Assembly (NCBI RefSeq): GCF_014201355.1
Contig: NZ_JACHEG010000014.1
Span: 26,454-90,453 of the forward strand
Reading direction: 5' to 3'
From: Aliirhizobium wenxiniae
GTDB taxonomy: Bacteria > Pseudomonadota > Alphaproteobacteria > Rhizobiales > Rhizobiaceae
DNA length: 64,000 nt
Shown here: positions 8,486-16,109 of the stretch, piece after piece
How positions within the stretch are numbered: position 1 is the stretch's first letter
Layout of the letters: each line of letters opens with the position of its first letter
Translations under genes and position numbers: made by a program
Notes under the pieces: model-generated
Told to the model about the DNA's origin: nothing
The model's input: the letters and a program-made list of their open reading frames with translations, nothing else
The model's database searches: none

Positions 8486-9816
8486 TATCCCTCGCTTCGG
8501 GCAAGCACCGGCTCGAACTGAGCGGTTGCCGATTCCAGTTCCTTTGCAGGATCGGCGCCGCCGATCATGTTGGTGAGGCCAACCCCGTAAATGTCACGGA
8601 ATTCCGTGACCGGGATGATGACCGGGAGAGCGAGCTGCGAGATCTTGCCGGAGGCAACAACCGCATCCACCCAGGCCGAAGGCATCTTGACGCCTTCGCG
8701 AACCTTGGCGTCCTCGAGGATCGACTGGCGGAATGGCACACCGGCACCGGCCTGCAGCAGACGGGCACCCATTTCATGGGAGATCGCCCATTGGCAAAAG
8801 AGATAGGCGGCTTCCTTGTTCTTGCTGGCGGCGGTCACACCGATACCGTCGCCGGTCGTCGCTGCAGCCTGGGCCTTCGGACCTGCCGGCATGACGCCGT
8901 AACCGACCTTGCCGACGACGCGTGACTTCTGCGGATCTTCGATCGGCGGTGCGAAACCGACGCCATCGAACCACATGCCGATCTTGCCCTGCAGGAATGC
9001 AGACTGCGCTTCGGCCCAGTTGAAGCCTGACACACCGACCGGCGCCGACTTGGACATCAGCCGCTGATAGAGCTTTGCCGCCTCGACAGCCCCTTCGGAC
9101 GTCGTTGCAAGCTTGCCGCTGGCATCGAGCGGGGTTGCGCCATAGCCCAGCATGAACGAGGTCCAGACCGGCGTATTGGCATTTTTCAGGCCACGGGCAA
9201 CGAAGCCGTAAGTGCCTTCGGACTTGTCGGTCAGCGCCTCGGCAGCGGTCACCATTTCGTCGAAAGTCGTCGGATATTTCAGGCCCTTCTTTTCGAAGAG
9301 TTCCTTGTTCCAGTAGACGATCCAGTAATCCACCGAGAAGGGCAGCGTGCGCAGCTTGCCATCGGCATCCTTGGCGAATTTCAGCGCTGCCTCGGCGAAA
9401 TCACCTTCAACCAGCGACGGATCGGTGAGCGACGGATCCTTGAAGTAACCGGAAAGATCGGCCAGCCAGCCACCCTTTTCGAACTGCCGCTTCTGGACGT
9501 GATAGCTCAGGTGCACGACGTCGAAGCTCGGACGGCCGGAAGAAAGCTCGATCGTCGTCTTCTGACGCTGCTGCTGTTCCGGCGTTGCCTCGGCATTGAC
9601 CTTGATACCGGTCAGCGCCTCGAACTCGCTGATGTATTTCAGGATGGTTTCGCCGCGCGGGCTCTTGACCAGGTTCACTTCCAGCGTGGTGCCGGCAAAG
9701 CGCTTCCAGTCGACGGCAGCAGAAGCCGACCGCGATCCGATCAGCCCGGCGGCGCCAAGCGCTGCCGATCCAGCCAGAAAACTCCGGCGTGTCGGTGTAA
9801 AGAACGAAGATGTCAT
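8485..9816 (-). CDS. Sugar ABC importer substrate-binding protein with Tat signal
   Basis: A 443-residue extracellular solute-binding protein of the sugar (SBP_bac_1) class. The start MTSSFF follows a strong GGAGGAGGA site (9821-9829, read on the minus strand). The next residues TRRSFLAGSAALGAAGLIGSRSASAA form a twin-arginine signal peptide with an AxA cleavage site, so export folded through Tat is likely. Downstream segments such as DWKRFAGTTLEVNLVKSPRGETILKYISEFEALTGIKVN are typical of this family. It captures the sugar in the periplasm for the two permeases. A longer in-frame start upstream is rejected because it lacks this SD and a signal sequence. Confidence 0.92.
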   Translation of the reverse strand: MTSSFFTPTRRSFLAGSAALGAAGLIGSRSASAAVDWKRFAGTTLEVNLVKSPRGETILKYISEFEALTGIKVNAEATPEQQQRQKTTIELSSGRPSFDVVHLSYHVQKRQFEKGGWLADLSGYFKDPSLTDPSLVEGDFAEAALKFAKDADGKLRTLPFSVDYWIVYWNKELFEKKGLKYPTTFDEMVTAAEALTDKSEGTYGFVARGLKNANTPVWTSFMLGYGATPLDASGKLATTSEGAVEAAKLYQRLMSKSAPVGVSGFNWAEAQSAFLQGKIGMWFDGVGFAPPIEDPQKSRVVGKVGYGVMPAGPKAQAAATTGDGIGVTAASKNKEAAYLFCQWAISHEMGARLLQAGAGVPFRQSILEDAKVREGVKMPSAWVDAVVASGKISQLALPVIIPVTEFRDIYGVGLTNMIGGADPAKELESATAQFEPVLARSEG

Positions 9817-9869
9817 GTATTCCTCCTCCAGGTTTCGCCGGGATCTCCTCATCCCGGCTTCGCGTGTAT

Positions 9870-10544
9870 TTAAAGTCTCAAGGCACGATCCCTTGCATGG
9901 CCGATATGCTTGACGAGCGCCTCGACGGCACCGTCGGCAGAACGACACTTGATTGCTTCAAGCACGGCCATATGCTCGCCCATGACGGGCGCGACACGGC
10001 CGTTGATACGGAAACGTTCCTGATTGATCAGGCGCATCTTGATCGAGTTGACCCGATAGACGTTCCAGATGATGGCGTTGTCGAGCGCAGCGACAAAGGC
10101 ATCATGCATGCCCCAGTCGACAGCCTGTGCATGAGCATCGAGCTCGGGCGTTTCATTGCCCGCAGCGATGGCATCCGAGATTTCCCTGTGCTGCCGGATC
10201 AGCTTTTCTACCACTTCGTCGGAAGCTGTCTGAACAAACAGCGCAACGGCTTCCTTCTCGAGGAAGAGACGCAGCTGAAACGCCTCTCGGATCAGGTTCA
10301 GGTCGATATGGGCGATCTGCAGACCGCGCTGCGGCACGGTCTTGATCAGCCCCTCGGCCTCCAGCCGCGGTATGAGTTCGCGGATGGCGCCGAGTGTGAG
10401 ACCGGTCAGCTCGACCAGATGACGTTGGGAAACGAACTGCCCCGGGCGCACGTCGCGCGCGAGCAGATGCCGGGTAAAGCTCTCATAAGCCTTTTCCCTG
10501 AGCGTCGGTTCTTCCGTCTGCTGGTCTTGGCGCTGGTCCATCAT
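9870..10544 (-). CDS. GntR-family regulator, FCD/FadR subfamily
   Basis: A 224-residue regulator. Residues about 15-80 form the winged helix-turn-helix (LREKAYESFTRHLLARDVRPGQ, then SQRHLVELTGLTLGAIRELIPRLEAEGLIKTVPQRGLQI). The helical FCD effector domain follows (about 90-215: IREAFQLRLFLEKEAVALFVQTA, ending near HMAVLEAIKCRSADGAVEALVKHIGHA). FCD regulators bind organic or sugar acids, often through a metal. The gene lies inside the operon, between the DapA-like gene (23 bp upstream) and the binding-protein gene, so it probably controls its own operon. A candidate operator lies upstream of the first gene (11484-11497). Confidence 0.9.
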   Translation of the reverse strand: MMDQRQDQQTEEPTLREKAYESFTRHLLARDVRPGQFVSQRHLVELTGLTLGAIRELIPRLEAEGLIKTVPQRGLQIAHIDLNLIREAFQLRLFLEKEAVALFVQTASDEVVEKLIRQHREISDAIAAGNETPELDAHAQAVDWGMHDAFVAALDNAIIWNVYRVNSIKMRLINQERFRINGRVAPVMGEHMAVLEAIKCRSADGAVEALVKHIGHARDRALRL

Positions 10545-10567
10545 CGTCCCGTTCCTGGCACTGGCCC

Positions 10568-11449
10568 TTAGGCCGCTTTCGTCCGGAACAGGCCGTCGAA
10601 GACAAGGCCGAGCTGCTTCTGTCCGTCCTTCGATATAGAAAGCAGCGGAGCGCGAACCGCAAGCCAGTTTTCATCGCCAAGCTGACGCGCCACCATGGCC
10701 TTCACCGCCGGCGTGACCGGATACTTCAGAAGCTCGGCGACGAAATCAACCACGCGGGTATCATCGCGACCTTCATTCGCCATCGCACCAACCTCGTGCG
10801 GAGCAAAATTCGCCATGCCGGAGATAGCACCCTGCCCGCCCATGCGCACGCCTTCGGCCAGATGACGCTCGTCACCGATCAGGATGATCAGGTCCGAATG
10901 CGCCTTCAGAAGCTCCTGTGTATAGGACCAGTCACCGGACGAATCCTTCACGCCGGTCACGATGCCCGGAAAGGCATGGCTCAGCCGGCCGACAAGCGAA
11001 ACACTGAGCGGCACCATGGTGACGGACGGAATGTTGTAGACGATGATATCGCGCGCCAGCTTGCCGAGATCCTTGAAGACCTTGGAATACCAGCCGAACA
11101 GCCCGTCATCGCTGACATTCTTGAAATAGGATGGCGGCGCAAGCAGGATGTTGCGGACACCCCTTGAAAGCGCCTGGGATGATTGAAGCGCTGCGTCTTC
11201 CGCAGCATCCACCAGAACGCCAACGACGATCTGCTCGGGCGCGATGCCCGCGTCGATAAAGGCCGCAAGCACACGCTCGCGCTCCTGCGTTCCGATCGAC
11301 GAGCCCTCGCCCGTCGTGCCGAACAGCGTGCAGCTCGCGCAGCCGGCATCAAGGCTGCGCCTGGCCTGCGCGATCATCATGTCGATAAGTATCTCGCCGT
11401 CCTCACCAAACGGCGTAGTCAAAGCGACGGAAAGTCCGAAGCGTGTCAT
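10568..11449 (-). CDS. DapA/NanA-family aldolase or dehydratase
   Basis: A 293-residue Schiff-base lyase of the dihydrodipicolinate synthase family. The motif GTTGEG (44-49) binds a substrate carboxylate, Tyr138 (in DIIVYNIP) is the catalytic tyrosine, and Lys168 (in TGVKDSSGD) is the imine-forming lysine. Members include dihydrodipicolinate synthase, N-acetylneuraminate lyase, 2-keto-3-deoxy sugar acid aldolases and L-2-keto-3-deoxyarabonate dehydratase. As first gene of a sugar-uptake operon it more likely acts on a keto-deoxy sugar acid than in lysine synthesis. The exact reaction is not assignable from the motifs. Confidence 0.88.
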   Translation of the reverse strand: MTRFGLSVALTTPFGEDGEILIDMMIAQARRSLDAGCASCTLFGTTGEGSSIGTQERERVLAAFIDAGIAPEQIVVGVLVDAAEDAALQSSQALSRGVRNILLAPPSYFKNVSDDGLFGWYSKVFKDLGKLARDIIVYNIPSVTMVPLSVSLVGRLSHAFPGIVTGVKDSSGDWSYTQELLKAHSDLIILIGDERHLAEGVRMGGQGAISGMANFAPHEVGAMANEGRDDTRVVDFVAELLKYPVTPAVKAMVARQLGDENWLAVRAPLLSISKDGQKQLGLVFDGLFRTKAA

Positions 11450-11483
11450 TAGTCATCCTCCACTGATTTTTCAACGCTAACGC

Positions 11484-11497
11484 ACTAACATGTCAGT
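11484..11497. promoter_or_regulatory. Candidate operator (ACTaACATGTcAGT) for the sugar operon
   Basis: A 14-bp near-palindrome with a perfect ACATGT core and matching ACT/AGT arms; one base pair breaks symmetry. It lies 35-48 bp upstream of the start of the DapA-like gene, in the 190-bp divergent region shared with hxlR. Its size and symmetry suit a GntR-type dimer, and a GntR/FCD gene is the second gene of this operon. This is pattern-based only. Confidence 0.4.
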
Positions 11498-11618
11498 CGT
11501 CAATGGAGAATTTTTAGCGAAGTGAGATCGGGGTTAGCAGGTGAGATACGGTGTCGATTGATATGTCACCAAAATGGGCTATATTCAGATCCGTACAATA
11601 CGCACGAAAATAGCACGT

Positions 11619-11636
11619 AGTATCAAAAAGGATACT
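11619..11636. promoter_or_regulatory. Candidate HxlR operator overlapping the ribosome binding site
   Basis: A perfect inverted repeat AGTATC (11619-11624) and GATACT (11631-11636) separated by six bases. It ends 3 bp before the hxlR start codon and overlaps the SD AAGGA (11628-11632). Dyads of this size are typical targets of HxlR dimers, so autorepression by blocking transcription start or early elongation is plausible. Confidence 0.5.
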
Positions 11637-11639
11637 GTC

Positions 11640-12032
11640 ATGGCCAAAGCCCGCCACTCCCGTTTCGATTGCTCTCCCGGCTGCTCGGTGGAAGCGGCAA
11701 TTGGTCTCATCGATGGCAAATGGAAGTCCGTCGTGCTGTACCACCTTCTGTCGGGCACCCTGCGCTTCAACGAAATCCGCAGGCATATCGTCAACGTCAC
11801 GCCGCGCATGCTGACAAATCAGCTGCGCGAACTCGAAGACGACGGCCTGATCGAGCGCAAAGTCTATGCCCAGGTCCCCCCGAAGGTGGAATACAGCCTG
11901 TCCGAACTCGGCCGCAGCATGGAGCCGATCCTGCTTGCGCTGAAACTCTGGGGCGATGCCAATATCGGCCTCTATGGCAAGCCGCGCGGCATGGATCCGC
12001 GCGAGCCCAAGACGGACGATATCGCCGCATAA
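11640..12032 (+). CDS. HxlR-family transcriptional regulator
   Basis: A 130-residue winged-helix regulator. The motif SVEAAIGLIDGKWKSVVLYHLLSGTLRFNEIRRHI then TPRMLTNQLRELEDDGLIERKVYAQVPPKVEYSLSELG is the standard HxlR DNA-binding domain and wing. Two cysteines near the N-terminus (FDCSPGCSVE) occupy the position where redox-sensing HxlR members carry their regulatory Cys. I chose MAKARHSRF because AAGGA is 7 bp upstream; a longer in-frame start reads through the operator dyad. The divergent neighbour is the sugar operon, but the target is unknown. Confidence 0.9.
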   Translation: MAKARHSRFDCSPGCSVEAAIGLIDGKWKSVVLYHLLSGTLRFNEIRRHIVNVTPRMLTNQLRELEDDGLIERKVYAQVPPKVEYSLSELGRSMEPILLALKLWGDANIGLYGKPRGMDPREPKTDDIAA

Positions 12033-12045
12033 CCCGTGACGCACA

Positions 12046-12960
12046 TCAACCGGGATCGATGCTCATCAATCTGGTCTGTTCGGCTTCGTCAAAGCGGAGC
12101 AACCCACCGTTTCGATTCCGCTTCACGCGTTCGACATGAGCACGTGGGCTGACACCGAAGACACGCTTGAACATGCGTGAGAAATAATAGGGATCACCAT
12201 ACCCGACATCTGCAGCCGCATTGGCAACCGGCATCCCCGCTTCCAGCAGATGCATGGCGCGCTCCATGCGCTTCTGTTCCTGGTATTTGCGCGGCGTGTG
12301 CCCTACCCGCTTCTTGAACTCGCGCAGGAAATAATCGGCATTGAACGGCGAGGCATCCACCGCCTGTTCCGCTATGTCCAGATCGAGAGGATTGGCCGAA
12401 ATCATCGCCACAGCCTTCATCACCGCCAGATCCAGAGCGTCGGTCCCTTCGGTCTGATACGTCGCACTATCGTTCCAGCCGATGAACGCATCCTCGATAT
12501 AAGCGATCAGCAGATACATGAAAAGATGATGCTGGCTGAGGGTCAGTGAAGAAGGCGGCGCCGTCTGGCGATATTGCCGCACCAGCGGCTCCAGTAGCGG
12601 CCACTTCTTCAGTCGGACATGAGGTCGCAGCTGCATCTGCGCGATCAGGTCATGCTTGCCGTAGATGTCCAGAGAAAAATGCTGGGCAATTCCCCTATAG
12701 ATTGCCGTCCCGCGGTTCCAGCCGCGAAAGCGCTGTCCGCGCCGGATAAGCATCGCGTCGCCGGGCTCCATCACCCGGCGCTCTCCCTCAATGACATAAT
12801 GGCCGCAGCCCTCCAGGCAGATGACGAAATCTTCGACGGGGTTTGTCTTGTCAATGCGCCACGTCTTCGAATGCTCCATCTTGATCGTCGCTCGAGTGAG
12901 TTTGAGCGACAGCGCCGAAGGCGCGATGCTGGAGAGAATGCCACCTTCAATTTCGTCCAT
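12046..12960 (-). CDS. AraC-family transcriptional regulator
   Basis: A 304-residue regulator. The N-terminal cupin-like ligand domain (about 1-150) includes EDFVICLEGCGHYVIEGERRVMEPGDAMLIRRGQRFRGWN. The C-terminal double helix-turn-helix (about 195-290) includes DLDIAEQAVDASPFNADYFLREFKKRVGHTPRKYQEQKRMERAMHLLEAG and then VANAAADVGYGDPYYFSRMFKRVFGVSPRAH, the AraC signature. It is divergent from the pectic-oligosaccharide operon starting at 13173 and probably activates it in response to an imported sugar. Confidence 0.92.
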   Translation of the reverse strand: MDEIEGGILSSIAPSALSLKLTRATIKMEHSKTWRIDKTNPVEDFVICLEGCGHYVIEGERRVMEPGDAMLIRRGQRFRGWNRGTAIYRGIAQHFSLDIYGKHDLIAQMQLRPHVRLKKWPLLEPLVRQYRQTAPPSSLTLSQHHLFMYLLIAYIEDAFIGWNDSATYQTEGTDALDLAVMKAVAMISANPLDLDIAEQAVDASPFNADYFLREFKKRVGHTPRKYQEQKRMERAMHLLEAGMPVANAAADVGYGDPYYFSRMFKRVFGVSPRAHVERVKRNRNGGLLRFDEAEQTRLMSIDPG

Positions 12961-13172
12961 CTTTTTTTCCGTGTTTGTTCATTCATTCTCGACTGAAAAT
13001 GAAATTATGTCACGCTAAATACTGGAGGAGGAACAGAATTGATGATTGTTCAGTCTTTCAGCTAAGCCACTGACGCATAACAGCCTTGCACCTATTGGCT
13101 GGAGGAGGAATTTGATTTGCACAAAAATGTATTTCTCATAACCGGGTGTGATTTGCCCGTTGGAGGCGCCTC
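12961..13172. promoter_or_regulatory. Divergent promoter/leader region: araC-type regulator and pectic ABC operon
   Basis: This 212-bp region contains a 22-bp inverted repeat (12982-13003) with TTCATT and AATGAA arms, a candidate regulator site. It also contains two identical SD-bearing 12-mers, CTGGAGGAGGAA, at 13022-13033 and 13099-13110. Each precedes a very short open frame: 13042-13065 (ATG, 7 codons plus stop) and 13112-13141 (TTG, 9 codons plus stop). The real permease start has its own SD GGAGG just before 13173. I see no canonical promoter with confidence. Confidence 0.5.
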
Positions 13173-14054
13173 ATGAGGTCTCAGCGCTTCCTGGGATATG
13201 CCTATCTGACCCCATATTTGATTGGCCTCGTCATATTTACGGCCATCCCTTTTTTGACTTCGCTTTATTTGAGCTTCACCAGCTACGACCTTATGAGCAG
13301 CCCGCAATGGACCGGGCTGTCGAACTACGAGCGGCTGTTCACCCGCGACCGGACTTTCGACAAGTCGCTGACTGTCACGCTTATTTACGTATTTTCCACC
13401 GTGCCGCTGAAGCTTGCTTTCGCGCTCTTCATCGCCGCCATACTCAACTACAAGCTTAAATTCATCAATTTCTTCCGGACGGCTTTTTACGTCCCGTCCA
13501 TCCTCGGCGGATCGATCGCCATCGCCGTTCTGTGGCGTTACCTGTTCTCGGCTGAAGGCCTCGTCAACATGGCGATCGGCGCTGTCGGCTTTGCACCAGT
13601 GGACTGGTTCGGCGATCCGACAAATGCACTTTTCACCATCACGCTTCTGCGCTGCTGGCAGTTCGGTTCGGCCATGGTGATCTTCCTTGCCGCCCTGCAA
13701 TCGATCGACAAGTCGCTTTATGAAGCGGCCTCCATCGATGGCGCCGGCAAGGTCACGACCTTCTTTTTCGTGACGCTGCCGCTTTTGACGCCGGTCATCT
13801 TCTTCAACCTCGTCATGCAGATGGTCCAGGCCTTCCAGGAATTCAACGGCCCTTACATCATCACGCAAGGCGGCCCGCTGAAATCCACCTATCTCCTGCC
13901 CCTCTACATCTACGAGGAGGCCTTCAAGAAGTTCAACATGGGCTACGCCTCGGCGATTGCCTGGGTGCTCTTCGCCATCATCATGGTGCTCACGCTCGTG
14001 GCCTTCTGGTCCTCGAAGAAGTGGGTCTACTACGCCGGCGACAAGAGGAGCTGA
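13173..14054 (+). CDS. Sugar ABC importer permease (MalF type), pectic locus
   Basis: A 293-residue MalF-like permease. The first membrane segment is GYAYLTPYLIGLVIFTAIPFLTSLYLSF, followed by the periplasmic WTGLSNYERLFTRDRTFDKSL. The EAA loop is YEAASIDGAGKVTTFFFVTLPLLTPVIF, and the QGGPLKSTYLLPLYIYEEAF segment completes the family pattern. Its ATG is preceded by GGAGG at 6-bp spacing. It starts the operon containing the second permease, ATPase, binding protein and two pectin-degrading hydrolases, so it probably helps import oligogalacturonides or unsaturated rhamnogalacturonides. Confidence 0.92.
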   Translation: MRSQRFLGYAYLTPYLIGLVIFTAIPFLTSLYLSFTSYDLMSSPQWTGLSNYERLFTRDRTFDKSLTVTLIYVFSTVPLKLAFALFIAAILNYKLKFINFFRTAFYVPSILGGSIAIAVLWRYLFSAEGLVNMAIGAVGFAPVDWFGDPTNALFTITLLRCWQFGSAMVIFLAALQSIDKSLYEAASIDGAGKVTTFFFVTLPLLTPVIFFNLVMQMVQAFQEFNGPYIITQGGPLKSTYLLPLYIYEEAFKKFNMGYASAIAWVLFAIIMVLTLVAFWSSKKWVYYAGDKRS

Positions 14055-14057
14055 GCC

Positions 14058-14963
14058 ATGACCGATCTTACTTTGCCCAAAACCGCGGCCCGCAGCTCGG
14101 ATGAAGCCGCTGCTGCAAAACGCGCCCGCATGGACCTCATCTCCGCTGTCGTCCGCTACTCGCTGCTCTTCGGCGTCGGCTTCCTGATGCTCTACCCGCT
14201 GATCTGGCTGGTCGGCGCGAGCTTCAAGACCAATTCGGAGATCTTTGCCGGCGCCGGCTTCCTGCCGGAAAGCCCGACAGTCGAAGGTTATGTCCAGGGC
14301 TGGCAGACGTCCACGCCCTATACATTCGGCCGGTTCTTCTGGAACTCGTTCCTGATCATCCTGCCCAAGGTCATCGGCACGGCAATCTCCTGCACGATGG
14401 TGGCCTACGCCTTCGCCCGCTTCGAGTTTCCGCTCAAGAAGGTCCTGTTCGGATCGGTCATCGCCGTTCTGCTGCTGCCGAACGTTGTCACCCGTATCCC
14501 GCAATACATCCTCTTCCGGGATCTCGGCTGGCTGGATAGCTTCCTGCCGCTCTGGGTGCCCTCGGCGCTCGCCGGTGACGCCTTCTTCGTCTTCATGCTG
14601 GTGCAGTTCCTGCGCTCGCTGCCGACGGACATGGAGGAAGCAGCCCGCGTCGATGGCGCAAACAGCCTGCAGACACTGATCTTCATCGTCGTCCCCATGC
14701 TTGGGCCAGCCCTGGTCTCGGTCTGCCTGTTCCAGTTCATGTGGACAATGAACGACTTCCTCGGACCGCTGATCTACATCTCGTCGGTCGACAAATATCC
14801 GGTGAGCCTCGCGCTCAAACTCTCAATCGATACAACCGAAGCCTTCGAATGGAACCGCATCCTGGCGATGTCGGTGCTCACCATCACCCCTGCGCTTGTC
14901 GTGTTCTTCGCAGCGCAACGGTACTTCATCGAAGGAATCTCTGCGGGAGGCAGAAAGGGCTGA
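14058..14963 (+). CDS. Sugar ABC importer permease (MalG type), pectic locus
   Basis: A 301-residue permease with about six membrane segments. After a hydrophilic N-terminal tail of about 30 residues comes YSLLFGVGFLMLYPLIWLVGASFKTN. The EAA loop is EEAARVDGANSLQTLIFIVVPMLGPALV. It starts 3 bp after the stop of the MalF-type gene, so the two are almost certainly cotranslated and form the heterodimeric channel of the importer. Confidence 0.92.
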   Translation: MTDLTLPKTAARSSDEAAAAKRARMDLISAVVRYSLLFGVGFLMLYPLIWLVGASFKTNSEIFAGAGFLPESPTVEGYVQGWQTSTPYTFGRFFWNSFLIILPKVIGTAISCTMVAYAFARFEFPLKKVLFGSVIAVLLLPNVVTRIPQYILFRDLGWLDSFLPLWVPSALAGDAFFVFMLVQFLRSLPTDMEEAARVDGANSLQTLIFIVVPMLGPALVSVCLFQFMWTMNDFLGPLIYISSVDKYPVSLALKLSIDTTEAFEWNRILAMSVLTITPALVVFFAAQRYFIEGISAGGRKG

Positions 14964-14964
14964 C

Positions 14965-16080
14965 ATGGCACAGGTACAACTGAAAAACCTCGAGAAAGTC
15001 TACAACAAGACCAACAAGGTCGTTCACGGCATCGATCTTGATATCAAGGACGGCGAGTTCATGGTCCTGGTCGGCCCGTCTGGCTGCGCCAAGTCGACGA
15101 CACTGCGCATGGTCGCCGGCCTCGAAGAAATTACTGCTGGTGACGTCATCATCGGCGGAGAGCGCGTCAACGATCTCTCGCCAAGCAAGCGGCAGATCGC
15201 CATGGTGTTCCAGAACTATGCGCTCTATCCGCATATGAAGGTGCGCGGCAATCTCTCCTTCGGCCTGCGCATCGCCGGTCGTCCGAAGGCGGAAATCGCC
15301 GCCGCAGTCGATAAGGTCGCCGAAATCCTGGAAATCGAACCGCTGCTCGATCGCCTGCCGAAACAGCTTTCGGGCGGCCAGGCCCAGCGCGTCGCGCTCG
15401 GCCGCGCATTGATCAAGAACCCCGGCGTCTTCCTCTTCGACGAACCGTTGTCGAACCTCGATGCCAAGCTGCGCGCCTCGATGCGCGTCCGTATTACCGA
15501 CCTGCACCGCCAGCTGAAGGCGGAAGGCAGCTCGCCGACCGTCATCTACGTCACCCACGACCAGACGGAGGCAATGACCATGGGCGACCGAATCTGCGTC
15601 ATGCAGGCCGGTCACATCATGCAGGTCGCCACCCCGAAGGAACTCTATAACGCTCCGGCCAATCTCTTCGTCGCAGGCTTCATCGGTACGCCGGAAATGA
15701 ACCTCGTCGAAGGCGCGATGGAAGGCGGAGAGTTCATCATGGGCAGCCAACGCCTGGCGCTCGGCAGCGATCTCGCCAGCCGGCTTTCCAGCCAGCCCGG
15801 CAACGCCGTTCTCGGCATCCGCCCGCAGCAGTTCTCACTGGTCAGCGAAGGACCGGCGCTGCAGGCCAAGCTCGTGAATGCCGAGTTCATGGGCCACGAG
15901 GTCTACATGCATGCGGATTGCGAAGGCCGCAGGCTGGTAAGCGTGGTGGGTGCTGCAGAATTCGAGGCGCGGGGGCAATCCGACGTGATCCGCCTGCGCC
16001 CCGACCCGAAGACATTGCACGTTTTCGACAAGTCAGACGGCCGCAACGTTTCGCTGCATGGAGGCAGCATTGCGGCGTAA
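14965..16080 (+). CDS. Sugar ABC importer ATPase with atypical Walker A, pectic locus
   Basis: A 371-residue MalK/UgpC-type ATPase. The start MAQVQL lies one base after the previous stop; a longer in-frame reading has no SD. Q-loop VFQNYALYPHMKV, signature LSGGQAQRVALGRAL, Walker B VFLFDEPLSNLDAKL and H-loop YVTHDQTEAMTMGD are normal. The Walker A reads GPSGCAKST: residue 42 is Ala where the glycine before the catalytic Lys43 is expected, whereas the two other CUT1 ATPases in this window have GPSGCGKST. A regulatory C-terminal domain (about 245-371) is present. I believe this variant recurs in rhizobial ATPases but could not check. Confidence 0.92.
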   Translation: MAQVQLKNLEKVYNKTNKVVHGIDLDIKDGEFMVLVGPSGCAKSTTLRMVAGLEEITAGDVIIGGERVNDLSPSKRQIAMVFQNYALYPHMKVRGNLSFGLRIAGRPKAEIAAAVDKVAEILEIEPLLDRLPKQLSGGQAQRVALGRALIKNPGVFLFDEPLSNLDAKLRASMRVRITDLHRQLKAEGSSPTVIYVTHDQTEAMTMGDRICVMQAGHIMQVATPKELYNAPANLFVAGFIGTPEMNLVEGAMEGGEFIMGSQRLALGSDLASRLSSQPGNAVLGIRPQQFSLVSEGPALQAKLVNAEFMGHEVYMHADCEGRRLVSVVGAAEFEARGQSDVIRLRPDPKTLHVFDKSDGRNVSLHGGSIAA

Positions 16081-16109
16081 CAATTTAAAGCCAATTTGAG
16101 GAGGCACAC

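Noticed and set aside
13092..14504. A 470-residue minus-strand frame opposite two permease genes.
   Set aside because: It is antisense to EAA-motif permeases and shows no family signature or start signal.
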